From the NCBI RefSeq assembly GCF_008180195.1, contig NZ_VTAV01000021.1, positions 1-64,000 of the forward strand: a stretch of 64,000 bases of DNA, in the 5' to 3' direction. The position numbers were made by a program, and so were the translations under genes. This DNA is from Sphingobacterium phlebotomi (GTDB lineage Bacteria; Bacteroidota; Bacteroidia; Sphingobacteriales; Sphingobacteriaceae). Positions 34,682 to 43,644 of this stretch are shown one piece after another. The notes beneath the pieces were generated by a model. The model had not been told where the DNA came from and searched no databases. It saw only the letters and a program-made list of their open reading frames with translations. Numbering within the stretch: the stretch's first letter is position 1; each line of letters begins with the position of its first letter.

Positions 34682-36949
34682 TTATTTTGCTTGGTTCGCA
34701 CGAATGATATTCAATGCTCCACCAGCTTTAAACCATTCGATCTGTTGTGCGTTGTACGTATGGTTAACCAAGATACTATCTTGTGTACCATCCGCATGGT
34801 GCAAGATGATAGTCAGCGGTTTTCCTGGAGCGAACTCTGTTAAGCCAATAATATCAACCGTATCGTCTTCCTGAATTTTATCGTAATCGTCCTTATTGTC
34901 GAACGTTAACCCCAACATACCTTGCTTTTTCAAGTTGGTTTCATGGATCCGAGCGAAAGATTTAACCAACACAGCACGCACACCTAGATGACGAGGCTCC
35001 ATTGCCGCGTGTTCGCGAGAAGATCCTTCACCATAGTTTTCATCACCCACCACAATCGAACCAATACCCGCAGCCTTGTAATTACGTTGTGTTGCCGGCA
35101 CCGCAGTATACTCTCCGGTCAATTGATTTTTAACAAAATCTGTTTTATCATTAAAGAAGTTGACCGCACCGATAAGCATATTATTGGAAATGTTATCTAA
35201 GTGCCCCCGATATTTCAACCAAGGACCTGCCATAGAGATGTGGTCAGTGGTACATTTACCCTTTGCCTTTATTAATAGTTTCAATCCAATAAGGTCGGTA
35301 CCTTCCCAAGCAGGAAATGGTTCCAATAATTGGAGACGATCAGATGTAGGAGATACATCTACTGTTACAGAAGAACCATCTGCTGCTGGCGCCTGATAGC
35401 CCGGATCTTCCACATCAAAACCTTTTGATGGTAATTCGTCCCCTGTCGGCGGATCCAATTTCACCTGCTCACCGTTTTTGTTAGTCAACGTGTCCGTAAC
35501 GGGGTTAAACCCTAGATTACCAGCGATAGCAATTGCGGCAACCATTTCCGGAGAAGTCACAAAGGCATACGTATTTGGATTACCATCAGCACGTTTCGCA
35601 AAGTTTCTATTAAACGAGTGGACAATGGTGTTTTTCTCTTGTTTATCAGCTCCAGCACGATCCCACATACCAATACAAGGGCCACAAGCGTTCGTAAAGA
35701 TCGTAGCGTTTAGATCTTCAAACGTTTTTAGCAAACCATCGCGATCTGCTGTATAACGCACCTGCTCAGAGCCCGGGTTAATACCAAATTCCGCTTTTGT
35801 AACCAGGCCTTTATCAATCGCCTGCTTAGCAATAGAAGCCGCACGGGATAAATCCTCGTAGGAAGAGTTTGTACACGAACCAATCAAGCCCCACTCTACC
35901 TTTAATGGCCAGCCGTTCTTTTCAGCTTCTTCGTGCATACGCGAAACGGGTGTATACAAATCTGGCGTAAACGGACCATTCAACGACGGTTCCAATTCAG
36001 ACAAATTGATTTCGATCAACTGATCAAAATATTGCGCTGGATCCGCATAAACTTCAGGATCTGCTGTTAGATGTTGTTTGATTGCATTTGCTGCATCGGC
36101 AACGTCAGCCCGATCTGTAGATCTTAAATAACGCTCCATAGAAGCATCATAACCGAAAGTCGAAGTTGTTGCTCCAATCTCTGCGCCCATATTACAGATA
36201 GTACCTTTACCTGTACATGATAAGGACTCTGCCCCTTCACCAAAATATTCTACAATAGCCCCAGTACCACCTTTCACGGTTAAGATACCAGCCACTTTTA
36301 GGATAACATCTTTTGGTGCTACCCATCCAGATAACCTACCCGTTAATTTAACACCGATTAGTTTAGGGAATTTAAGCTCCCAAGGTAAACCAGCCATGAC
36401 ATCACAAGCATCAGCTCCACCAACACCGATAGCCACCATACCTAACCCCCCTGCATTCACCGTATGCGAATCCGTGCCAATCATCATTCCACCAGGGAAA
36501 GCATAGTTCTCCAATACCACTTGGTGGATAATACCGGCTCCCGGTTTCCAAAAACCTATTCCATATTTATTGGATACGGAAGATAAAAAATTAAATACTT
36601 CCGAGCTTTCGTTTTTTGCTCGTGTCAAGTCCTGTTCCGCACCGTCCCTTGCTTGGATTAGGTGATCACAGTGAACAGTTGAAGGGACCGCCACTTTAGG
36701 ACGTCCGGCTTGCATAAACTGTAATAAAGCCATTTGTGCCGTAGCATCTTGCATGGCTACACGATCCGGCGCAAAATCTACATAAGAAGCTCCTCGCTCA
36801 TAAGCTTCGGTTGCGTTTCCTGCCCATAAATGTGTATACAAAATTTTCTCAGCAAGCGTTAAAGGCTTGTTAACCACTTGACGCGCAGCAGCAATGCGCT
36901 CGTCGTATTGGCGATACACCTTCTTAATCATTTCAATATCAAAAGCCAT
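34682..36949 (-). CDS. acnA: Aconitate hydratase A, mitochondrial-like type
   Basis: A 755-residue TCA-cycle enzyme that interconverts citrate and isocitrate through a 4Fe-4S cluster. Conserved parts include VPSTVHCDHLIQA, MIGTDSHTVNAGGLGMVAIG and GVGGADACDVMAG. Cluster cysteines lie in IGSCTNSSYEDLS and FTNACGPCIGMWDR. The substrate motif GSSREHAAMEPRHLG lies near the C-terminus. The length and motifs are closer to mitochondrial ACO2 than to the roughly 890-residue IRP/AcnA type. It is separated by 174 bp from acnB, which is transcribed in the same direction and ends in its own terminator. Confidence 0.93.
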   Translation of the reverse strand: MAFDIEMIKKVYRQYDERIAAARQVVNKPLTLAEKILYTHLWAGNATEAYERGASYVDFAPDRVAMQDATAQMALLQFMQAGRPKVAVPSTVHCDHLIQARDGAEQDLTRAKNESSEVFNFLSSVSNKYGIGFWKPGAGIIHQVVLENYAFPGGMMIGTDSHTVNAGGLGMVAIGVGGADACDVMAGLPWELKFPKLIGVKLTGRLSGWVAPKDVILKVAGILTVKGGTGAIVEYFGEGAESLSCTGKGTICNMGAEIGATTSTFGYDASMERYLRSTDRADVADAANAIKQHLTADPEVYADPAQYFDQLIEINLSELEPSLNGPFTPDLYTPVSRMHEEAEKNGWPLKVEWGLIGSCTNSSYEDLSRAASIAKQAIDKGLVTKAEFGINPGSEQVRYTADRDGLLKTFEDLNATIFTNACGPCIGMWDRAGADKQEKNTIVHSFNRNFAKRADGNPNTYAFVTSPEMVAAIAIAGNLGFNPVTDTLTNKNGEQVKLDPPTGDELPSKGFDVEDPGYQAPAADGSSVTVDVSPTSDRLQLLEPFPAWEGTDLIGLKLLIKAKGKCTTDHISMAGPWLKYRGHLDNISNNMLIGAVNFFNDKTDFVKNQLTGEYTAVPATQRNYKAAGIGSIVVGDENYGEGSSREHAAMEPRHLGVRAVLVKSFARIHETNLKKQGMLGLTFDNKDDYDKIQEDDTVDIIGLTEFAPGKPLTIILHHADGTQDSILVNHTYNAQQIEWFKAGGALNIIRANQAK

Positions 36950-37065
36950 ATTCTCTCTCTAAATAAATTCGTTTATTAACAATTTGATTTAGCGAAAGAT
37001 ACGAAAAAATGAAATAAATATCAAATTATCAAGAATGGAAAACGCCCGTTAACATACAAAAAAAC

Positions 37066-37097
37066 AGCACCCGAAATCCATATGGATTCCGGGTGCT
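37066..37097 (-). terminator. Terminator after acnB
   Basis: A 14-bp stem with one mismatch (37066-37079 with 37084-37097) has the loop ATAT. On the minus strand it runs into a T-tract just beyond the acnB stop. Confidence 0.85.
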
Positions 37098-37123
37098 ATT
37101 CAGGAGATTAAAATGACCTACAA

Positions 37124-39895
37124 CTAATGAACAAGTTGCTTATTGGACGGCGTGAATTTAGTCAAATCGATATCGACTACTGCCGCTTTGTATTCTTCAA
37201 TCGTCGGAATCCTTCCCAAAATTGCTGATAAAACGACAACTGGCGTTGAAGCCAACAAAGATTCCCCTTTTTTACGTTCCGCATCTTCTACCACACGACC
37301 TTGGAAAAGACGGGTCGAGGTAGCCATTACCGTATCACCTTTCTCCGCTTTTTCCTGGTTACCCATACAGAGGTTACAACCTGGACGCTCCAAATACATC
37401 ATATTTTCATATTCCGTACGGGCGACACCCTTTGGTGCAGCGTCATTAAACTCAAATCCGGAATATTTCTCCAACAATTCCCAATCTCCTTCATCTTTCA
37501 ACTCATCAATGATATTATAAGTCGGAGCAGCCACAACCAACGGTGCATTAAATTTCACTTCACCCTGCTTTTCTTCTATATTACGTAGCATTTTGGAAAC
37601 AATTTTCAGATCACCTTTGTGTACCATACACGACCCCACAAAACCAAGGTCTACTTTTTTATCACCTCCGTAATAAGTCAAATCACGGATCGTATCATGT
37701 GTATAACGCTTCGAAACATCTTCGTTGTTGACATCCGGATCGGCAATCATTGGTTCGTCGATGATATCCAAATCAATAACCACTTCTGCATAATATTTTG
37801 CATCCGCATCTGGCTTCAATGCTGGTATTTCACTAGATTTGACTTCTTCAATACGTTTATTTGCCTTATTAATCAAGCCTTGGAGCACTGCGTTGTCGTT
37901 ATCCATTCCTTTATCAATCATGATCTGGATTCTACGTTTGGCGATTTCCAATGACTCGATCAAGGTATCATCTTCCGAAATACAGATAGATGCTTTCGCT
38001 TTCATTTCTGCCGTCCAATCGGTAAACGTAAAGGCTTGATCAGCGGGAAGTGTTCCTATATGAACTTCGATAACCCTTCCTTGGAATACGTTTTCACCAC
38101 CAAATTGTTTAAGCATTTGGGCTTGTGTTGCGTGAACCACATCGCGGAAATCCATATAATCTTTCATCTCTCCTTTGAAAGTTACTTTTACGGACTCCGG
38201 GATCGGCATAGAAGCCTCACCTGTCGCTAAAGCCAACGCAACGGTTCCAGAGTCAGCCCCAAAAGCTACCCCTTTAGACATCCTCGTATGGGAGTCACCA
38301 CCGATGATGATTGCCCATTCGTCAACCGTAATATCGTTCAACACTTTATGGATAACGTCGGTCATCGCATGATATTCGCCTTTCGGATCCCGCGCTGTAA
38401 TCAAACCGAAATCGTTCATAAACTTCATCAATTTCGGGATGTTAGCCTGTGCTTTTTTGTCCCAAACTGAGGCGGTGTGACAACCTGATTGGTATGCTCC
38501 ATCAACAATAGGTGAGATTACCGTAGCAGCCATAGATTCCAATTCCTGAGCAGTCATCAAACCTGTTGTATCTTGCGAACCAACGATGTTGACTTGTACA
38601 CGAACGTCTGAACCAGCATGCAAAATCTTGTCCTGCGTTACGCCAACAGCATTTTTGTTGAATATTTTTTCAACAGCTGTCAACCCTTGTCCTTCGACGG
38701 TGATTTCCTTAGAAGCTGCAAATACCTGCGGAGCTTCTAGCTCCAAAGTTCTCGCTGCAAATGTCTGGATTTTTTTACCGAACACAATAGCATACGAACC
38801 TCCAGCTTTGATGAATTCCATTTTCTGAGGAGTTAATGATTTGGAGATATCAATCAATTCCTGATCACCGCTATATAATTTTTTTGTTTTTGTGTTAATG
38901 GTCAACACCGTACCGGTAGCGACAGAATAAACCTCCACCAAAACGGGCTCCCCTTTTTCGTTCAGAACCGGCTTTCCATCTGCATCGATTTTTTTAACCC
39001 AGTTCTTTAGGTCGATACCTATACCACCTGTTACATCAACTGTCGTTAAGAAAATCGGCGAAATCCCATTTGTCCCGGCTACTATTGGTGCAATATTTAC
39101 GAACGGTACATAAGGACTCGCTTGTTTACCGGTCCAGAGTGCCACATTGTTGACTCCCGACATACGTGACGAGCCTACGCCCATCGTTCCTTTTTCGGCG
39201 ATCAACATCACACTTGCATCCGGATGTTTCGCTTGTAAGGCTTTGATCTCTACCTGAGCGTGGAGGGACATCATACATTTTCCATGCAGCTCACGGTCAG
39301 AACGTGAATGCGCTTGATTGCCCGGAGATAATAAATCTGTAGAAATATCTCCCTCAGCAGCGATATAAGTAATAACTTTGATTTCTTCTGGCACCTCAGG
39401 TAGCTCCGTGAAAAACTCTGCTTTTGCATAACTTTCCAAGATCTCTCTAGCAATAGTACTTCCACTTTCGTAAGCTGATTTTAAACGATCTGTGTCAGCA
39501 TCATAGAGAAATACCTGCGTTTTCAAGACTTTCGCGGCCTCTTTGGCAATTGCAGCATCTTCACCTAAAGCTAAATCTAACAACACTTCGATAGAAGGAC
39601 CTCCCTTCATATGTGACAACAACTCGAATGCAAAAGCTGGCGTAATTTCTTCGACAAAAGACTGCCCAAGGATAATTTCCTTTAGAAATTTAGCCTTTAC
39701 ACCTGCAGCTGGCGTCGTACCAGGCAACGTATTGTACACGAAAAACTGAATTGAATCTTTCCGATATAGATTATTCAAGTCTTTAATCTGTTCAATGATT
39801 TCACTTAACAATTCTGCTCCATCAATAGGTTTAGGATGAAGACCTTGTCCTTTTCTCTCTTCGATTTCCTGAATGTAATCGTTATATATACTCAT
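37124..39895 (-). CDS. acnB: Aconitate hydratase B / 2-methylisocitrate dehydratase
   Basis: A 923-residue AcnB. The N-terminal HEAT-like domain (1-160; LPGTTPAAGVKAKFL, MKGGPSIEVLLDLALG) is followed by the swivel domain and the catalytic core (TIGGDSHTRM-like GGDSHTRMSKGVAFGADSG). Cluster ligands are seen in VGSCMVHKGDLK and ERPGCNLCMGNQEKAE. The enzyme serves the TCA cycle and, in some bacteria, the methylcitrate cycle. The window therefore encodes two non-orthologous aconitases side by side. A 280-bp A+T-rich leader separates acnB from rpe upstream. Confidence 0.94.
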   Translation of the reverse strand: MSIYNDYIQEIEERKGQGLHPKPIDGAELLSEIIEQIKDLNNLYRKDSIQFFVYNTLPGTTPAAGVKAKFLKEIILGQSFVEEITPAFAFELLSHMKGGPSIEVLLDLALGEDAAIAKEAAKVLKTQVFLYDADTDRLKSAYESGSTIAREILESYAKAEFFTELPEVPEEIKVITYIAAEGDISTDLLSPGNQAHSRSDRELHGKCMMSLHAQVEIKALQAKHPDASVMLIAEKGTMGVGSSRMSGVNNVALWTGKQASPYVPFVNIAPIVAGTNGISPIFLTTVDVTGGIGIDLKNWVKKIDADGKPVLNEKGEPVLVEVYSVATGTVLTINTKTKKLYSGDQELIDISKSLTPQKMEFIKAGGSYAIVFGKKIQTFAARTLELEAPQVFAASKEITVEGQGLTAVEKIFNKNAVGVTQDKILHAGSDVRVQVNIVGSQDTTGLMTAQELESMAATVISPIVDGAYQSGCHTASVWDKKAQANIPKLMKFMNDFGLITARDPKGEYHAMTDVIHKVLNDITVDEWAIIIGGDSHTRMSKGVAFGADSGTVALALATGEASMPIPESVKVTFKGEMKDYMDFRDVVHATQAQMLKQFGGENVFQGRVIEVHIGTLPADQAFTFTDWTAEMKAKASICISEDDTLIESLEIAKRRIQIMIDKGMDNDNAVLQGLINKANKRIEEVKSSEIPALKPDADAKYYAEVVIDLDIIDEPMIADPDVNNEDVSKRYTHDTIRDLTYYGGDKKVDLGFVGSCMVHKGDLKIVSKMLRNIEEKQGEVKFNAPLVVAAPTYNIIDELKDEGDWELLEKYSGFEFNDAAPKGVARTEYENMMYLERPGCNLCMGNQEKAEKGDTVMATSTRLFQGRVVEDAERKKGESLLASTPVVVLSAILGRIPTIEEYKAAVVDIDLTKFTPSNKQLVH

Positions 39896-40175
39896 AATGG
39901 TGTATTATCAAACTAAAACCATTCTCTAACACAAATGCGAACGGTTATTACTTCTTTTTTTATTACCAATTGCTCTTGCGGCTATTTACCGAAAAACAAG
40001 ACTCTTTTTTTTCAGCGCAAAAGTAAAAAAAAACAAACTTTATCTAGAATATAAGCACCTGATTGCATAATTTGGAATTATTCTAAACTATATAGATGCC
40101 ACCAAAAAGAATAAGATTGATCACTTTGATAAACAACCCCATTATTGGCGTTTATACTTAAAGAAAAATCTATGG

Positions 40176-40856
40176 CTATACCGAATGTAAAGTATAATCA
40201 ACAGCCTTTAATTTTTTTACCGTCTCCATCGGATCTGTCGCATTAAAGACAAAGGATCCGGTTACCAATACATCTGCTCCAGCCTGCAACAGTGGTGCAG
40301 CATTTTGTAAGGTTACTCCCCCATCAATCTCAATTAATAAACTATCGTTCACTCCTGCTGCCAAAGCTCTCAAAGCTCTAACTTTATCATATGTACGTTC
40401 GATAAACTTCTGCCCTCCAAACCCAGGGTTCACGGACATTATACACACCAAATCGACATCTTGAATGACATCCTGCAACAGGGATACTGGCGTATGGGGA
40501 TTCAAGGCGACACCGGCTTTACAGCCAAGTTCCTTTATAGCAGCCAATGTACGGTGAAGATGTGTACAGGCCTCGTAATGCACGGTAATACTGGATGCCC
40601 CGGAATCCTTACAAGTTTTTAGATAACGATCCGGATCCACAATCATCAAGTGTACATCTAAAGGCTTGGTTGCGTGTTTAGCAATCGCCTGCATAACCGG
40701 AAAACCAAAAGAGATATTTGGAACAAAGACACCATCCATAATATCAATATGAAACCAATCCGCTTCACTATTATTTACGAGTTGTATAGCATCATAGAGA
40801 TTCGCAAAATCAGCAGCCAAAACAGACGGGGCAATCAGATGTTTTGTTGTAGACAT
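40176..40856 (-). CDS. rpe: Ribulose-phosphate 3-epimerase
   Basis: 226 residues from ATG 40856 (MSTTKHLIAPSVLAADFANL); a longer frame to 40940 is non-conserved. The TIM barrel has catalytic and metal motifs WFHIDIMDGVFVPNISFG, KPLDVHLMIVDPDRYL, CIMSVNPGFGGQKF and LLIEIDGGVTLQNA. It interconverts ribulose 5-phosphate and xylulose 5-phosphate in the pentose phosphate pathway. It is divergent from the HD phosphodiesterase gene. A TATCTTTG box lies at 40880-40873. Confidence 0.95.
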   Translation of the reverse strand: MSTTKHLIAPSVLAADFANLYDAIQLVNNSEADWFHIDIMDGVFVPNISFGFPVMQAIAKHATKPLDVHLMIVDPDRYLKTCKDSGASSITVHYEACTHLHRTLAAIKELGCKAGVALNPHTPVSLLQDVIQDVDLVCIMSVNPGFGGQKFIERTYDKVRALRALAAGVNDSLLIEIDGGVTLQNAAPLLQAGADVLVTGSFVFNATDPMETVKKLKAVDYTLHSV

Positions 40857-40872
40857 GTTTATATATTTTTCA

Positions 40873-40880
40873 CAAAGATA
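40873..40880 (-). promoter_or_regulatory. Putative rpe -7 element
   Basis: TATCTTTG on the minus strand fits TAnnTTTG and lies 16 nt before the rpe ATG. I see no good -33 TTG partner. Confidence 0.4.
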
Positions 40881-40948
40881 CGGAAGTTTAAGGCTATTAT
40901 AAGAGGAAATTCGTATTTTGACATCTAAACGATTCCTCAATAAATTAG

Positions 40949-40956
40949 TACATTTG
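40949..40956 (+). promoter_or_regulatory. Putative -7 element of the 7TM-HD gene
   Basis: TACATTTG fits TAnnTTTG about 46 nt before the GTG start. The nearest upstream TTTTG (40916-40920) is farther away than usual, so the call is tentative. Confidence 0.45.
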
Positions 40957-41002
40957 TTGTAAAATTATATTTTACACTGATAGCATAAAAAACGATAAGC
41001 AA

Positions 41003-43156
41003 GTGGCAAAACTCAAAATCAATTACCTTCGCGATAAGAATCAGAACAATTCTCTGATAGTGAAATCTGCCATGATTATTCTGGCAATTGTGTTGATTTG
41101 TATTTTTCTACCGAAGCAACCACGCTTTCGCTACGAATTCGAAAAAGGAAAAGTCTGGAATCATGAAAATCTCGTCTCACCCTACAATTTCGCGATTTTA
41201 AAAACGCAGGAAGAACTTAATAGAGATAGAGAACAGATACTTAAGACCGTTCAGCCCATTTACAACTTAAACGTCAGTGCCAGCAAAGAACAAATCGACC
41301 AATTTAATACCGACATTGCGGAGAAATGGCAAATCGCAAACATGGATTCGGTATCTGGTCAGGATATGGAAACATACCAATCAGTAGGAAACACACTTCT
41401 TAATTACATATACAACAGGGGGATAATTTCGTTGAACAACCGGTATCAAAACAAGGGGTTGAACGCGGAACAAGTGGACAAAGCACAAAGTCAGTATAAT
41501 TTCACACTGATTCAGGACAATGTCGCGCAACAGAAAAACACGGCTGATATTTTTACGATTGAGTCAGCCAATCAGTACATCGAAAACAACCTTTCCAGAA
41601 ATAACAAAATAGACCAAAAGATATGGTTAGCAGAAACCCTCAAGAACTATGTTACCATAAACTATATCTTCAATGAAAACTTAACGAACAAGGCGGAGCA
41701 AAATGCTTTAGCCAATATATCCACTACTCGAGGAATGGTGCAAAAAGGAGAACTTATCTCAGAAAAAGACAAAATCATCGGTAATGAAACTTATCAGAAA
41801 TTGACTTCCTTACGCAAGGTTTTTGAAGATGAAGCTCGAATTAGTGGCAATCAAGGTTACGTTATGCTTGGTCAATTTGTGGTCATTTCGATGTGTGTAT
41901 CCCTCTTAATGGTGTTCCTATATTTTTTTCGATCCACTATCTTTGAGAGCAATAGGCTATTATTTATTATTTTAATCGTGATTGTATGTATGCTTGGTGT
42001 ACTATCCTGGGCAATCAACATGAAAATTCTAAATCTTTATTATATCCCTTATTGTAGCGTTCCTATTATTTTTAGGGTATTGTTTGATACACGCGTTGCC
42101 TTAAATATCCATCTGTTAATGGTCCTACTGGCCGCCCTATTTGTACCGAATAGTTTTGAATTTGTATTTTTACAGTTCGTGACCGGTATGGTTGCTATTT
42201 ATAGTATCAGAACATTGGTTAAACGGGAGCAATTTTTAGTTTCCTCTCTTATTATCTTAGGCACTTATATTATAGCCTACGTAGGCTTAGTACTAACACG
42301 TAATGGATCGATAAGCTCTATCTACTGGACAGATATTATACCTTTTGTTGTTAGTGTAGGGTTAACGCTCCTCGCCTATCCTTTAATATATGCATTCGAA
42401 CGCTTATTTGGCATCGTCTCCGATCTTACTTTGATGGAATTAACGAACAGCAACTCGCGTTTATTGAGAGAACTTTCACTAAAAGCGCCTGGTACTTTTC
42501 AACACTCACTACAGGTAGCCAATCTCGCGGAGGCCGCCATCTATAAAATCGGAGGGAATCCATTGCTAATCCGTGCAGGAGCACTATACCACGATATTGG
42601 TAAAATGTCAAACCCCTTATTTTTCATCGAAAACCAAAAAACGGATACCAATCCACATGCTGAACTTACCCCGGAACAATCTGCACAAATCATTATATCA
42701 CACGTGCACAAGGGCATTGACATGGCGAAGAAAAACCAACTTCCGGAAGTCATTATCGACTTCATACGTACACATCACGGTACGACGAAGGTTGATTATT
42801 TCTACAATATGGCTATTAAGAACAACCCAGATAAACTGGTTGACGAAAGCATTTTTAAATATCCTGGACCTGTGCCTTTCTCAAAAGAGACAGCCGTGCT
42901 CATGATTGCTGATTCTGTAGAGGCGGCTTCCAGAGCTTTGAAAGAACCCACGGAAGAATCCATCAACAATCTAGTCGATAAGATTGTGGAGTACAAAATC
43001 ACCCAGCGTCAATTTATCAATTCTGATATTACGATGCGTGATATTACCGAAGTATCCGATATTTTTAAATCGATGCTAAAAAGCATTTATCATGTCCGGA
43101 TTGATTATGATGTCAACAAAAAAACTACTCTTGGAACCACTGATGTAAAAAATTAA
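41003..43156 (+). CDS. 7TM-HD family phosphohydrolase (PgpH/YqfF-like, probable c-di-AMP phosphodiesterase)
   Basis: A 717-residue membrane protein starting at GTG 41003; no in-frame ATG lies close upstream. One membrane segment near 25-42 is followed by a large extracytoplasmic 7TMR-HDED domain to about 275. About seven membrane segments (280-470) follow, then a cytoplasmic HD domain with HSLQVANLAEAAIYKIG, ALYHDIGKMSNP, IISHVHKGIDMAKK and IRTHHGTTKVDYF. PgpH-type homologues hydrolyse cyclic di-AMP. It is next to tRNA-Ser but otherwise isolated. Confidence 0.88.
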   Translation: MAKLKINYLRDKNQNNSLIVKSAMIILAIVLICIFLPKQPRFRYEFEKGKVWNHENLVSPYNFAILKTQEELNRDREQILKTVQPIYNLNVSASKEQIDQFNTDIAEKWQIANMDSVSGQDMETYQSVGNTLLNYIYNRGIISLNNRYQNKGLNAEQVDKAQSQYNFTLIQDNVAQQKNTADIFTIESANQYIENNLSRNNKIDQKIWLAETLKNYVTINYIFNENLTNKAEQNALANISTTRGMVQKGELISEKDKIIGNETYQKLTSLRKVFEDEARISGNQGYVMLGQFVVISMCVSLLMVFLYFFRSTIFESNRLLFIILIVIVCMLGVLSWAINMKILNLYYIPYCSVPIIFRVLFDTRVALNIHLLMVLLAALFVPNSFEFVFLQFVTGMVAIYSIRTLVKREQFLVSSLIILGTYIIAYVGLVLTRNGSISSIYWTDIIPFVVSVGLTLLAYPLIYAFERLFGIVSDLTLMELTNSNSRLLRELSLKAPGTFQHSLQVANLAEAAIYKIGGNPLLIRAGALYHDIGKMSNPLFFIENQKTDTNPHAELTPEQSAQIIISHVHKGIDMAKKNQLPEVIIDFIRTHHGTTKVDYFYNMAIKNNPDKLVDESIFKYPGPVPFSKETAVLMIADSVEAASRALKEPTEESINNLVDKIVEYKITQRQFINSDITMRDITEVSDIFKSMLKSIYHVRIDYDVNKKTTLGTTDVKN

Positions 43157-43206
43157 ATTGAGTGTCAGATGTTTATTCTTTTTTGACAAAAAAACGGTTT
43201 TAAAGC

Positions 43207-43237
43207 TTTGTGGATTGGAATATTTGCTTTATGTTTG
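43207..43237 (+). promoter_or_regulatory. Promoter of tRNA-Ser(GCT)
   Basis: TTTG at 43207-43210, a 19-nt spacer and TATGTTTG at 43230-43237 match the Bacteroidota promoter pattern, 15 nt before the tRNA. Confidence 0.7.
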
Positions 43238-43252
43238 CACTACTAAAATAAA

Positions 43253-43343
<91 letters not shown>

Positions 43344-43354
43344 CCAAAATGTAG

Positions 43355-43375
43355 CCCGACGTTAGTCGGGTTTTT
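43355..43375 (+). terminator. Terminator after tRNA-Ser(GCT)
   Basis: CCCGAC (43355-43360), the loop GTTA and GTCGGG (43365-43370) are followed by TTTTT. This is a compact hairpin ending the tRNA transcript. Confidence 0.9.
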
Positions 43376-43426
43376 CTGTTTATGGACGAGCCAAGTTTAC
43401 TTGAGCGAAGTCCATAAACAGAAAAA
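43371..43426. repeat. Perfect 17-bp inverted repeat
   Basis: TTTTTCTGTTTATGGAC (43371-43387) is the exact reverse complement of 43410-43426. The 22-nt loop can itself form CAAG/CTTG. It starts inside the T-tract of the tRNA terminator. Its function is unknown; it may be a second terminator or a small palindromic element. Confidence 0.75.
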
Positions 43427-43592
43427 GAAAGGAGCTTAGCGAATGCTTCAATCAAAAGATTGGAGCTTTTTTATTTCTAAAGCGTTTTTATTTTGCTATC
43501 GAAGGGATGAGAACCCGCAGGGTTCGACTCGGAGAGGGTTCAGGTCGAGAGTACGGGCTTGTGGGGCTGAACCAATCCCGCCCTCTCCGCTG

Positions 43593-43623
43593 AGAGGGGT
43601 TTCGTCAAGAAGCCCCTCTTTTA
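43593..43623 (+). terminator. Terminator-like hairpin before the CobW gene end
   Basis: AGAGGGG (43593-43599) pairs with CCCCTCT (43613-43619) across a 13-nt loop and is followed by TTTTAT. It lies at the end of the tRNA-Ser duplication region. Confidence 0.6.
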
Positions 43624-43644
43624 TGTAAAATCAATAACATTCAT

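Noticed and set aside
43443..43628. 61-codon frame in the tRNA duplication region
   Set aside because: It crosses hairpins and the 17-bp repeat and has no recognisable protein character.
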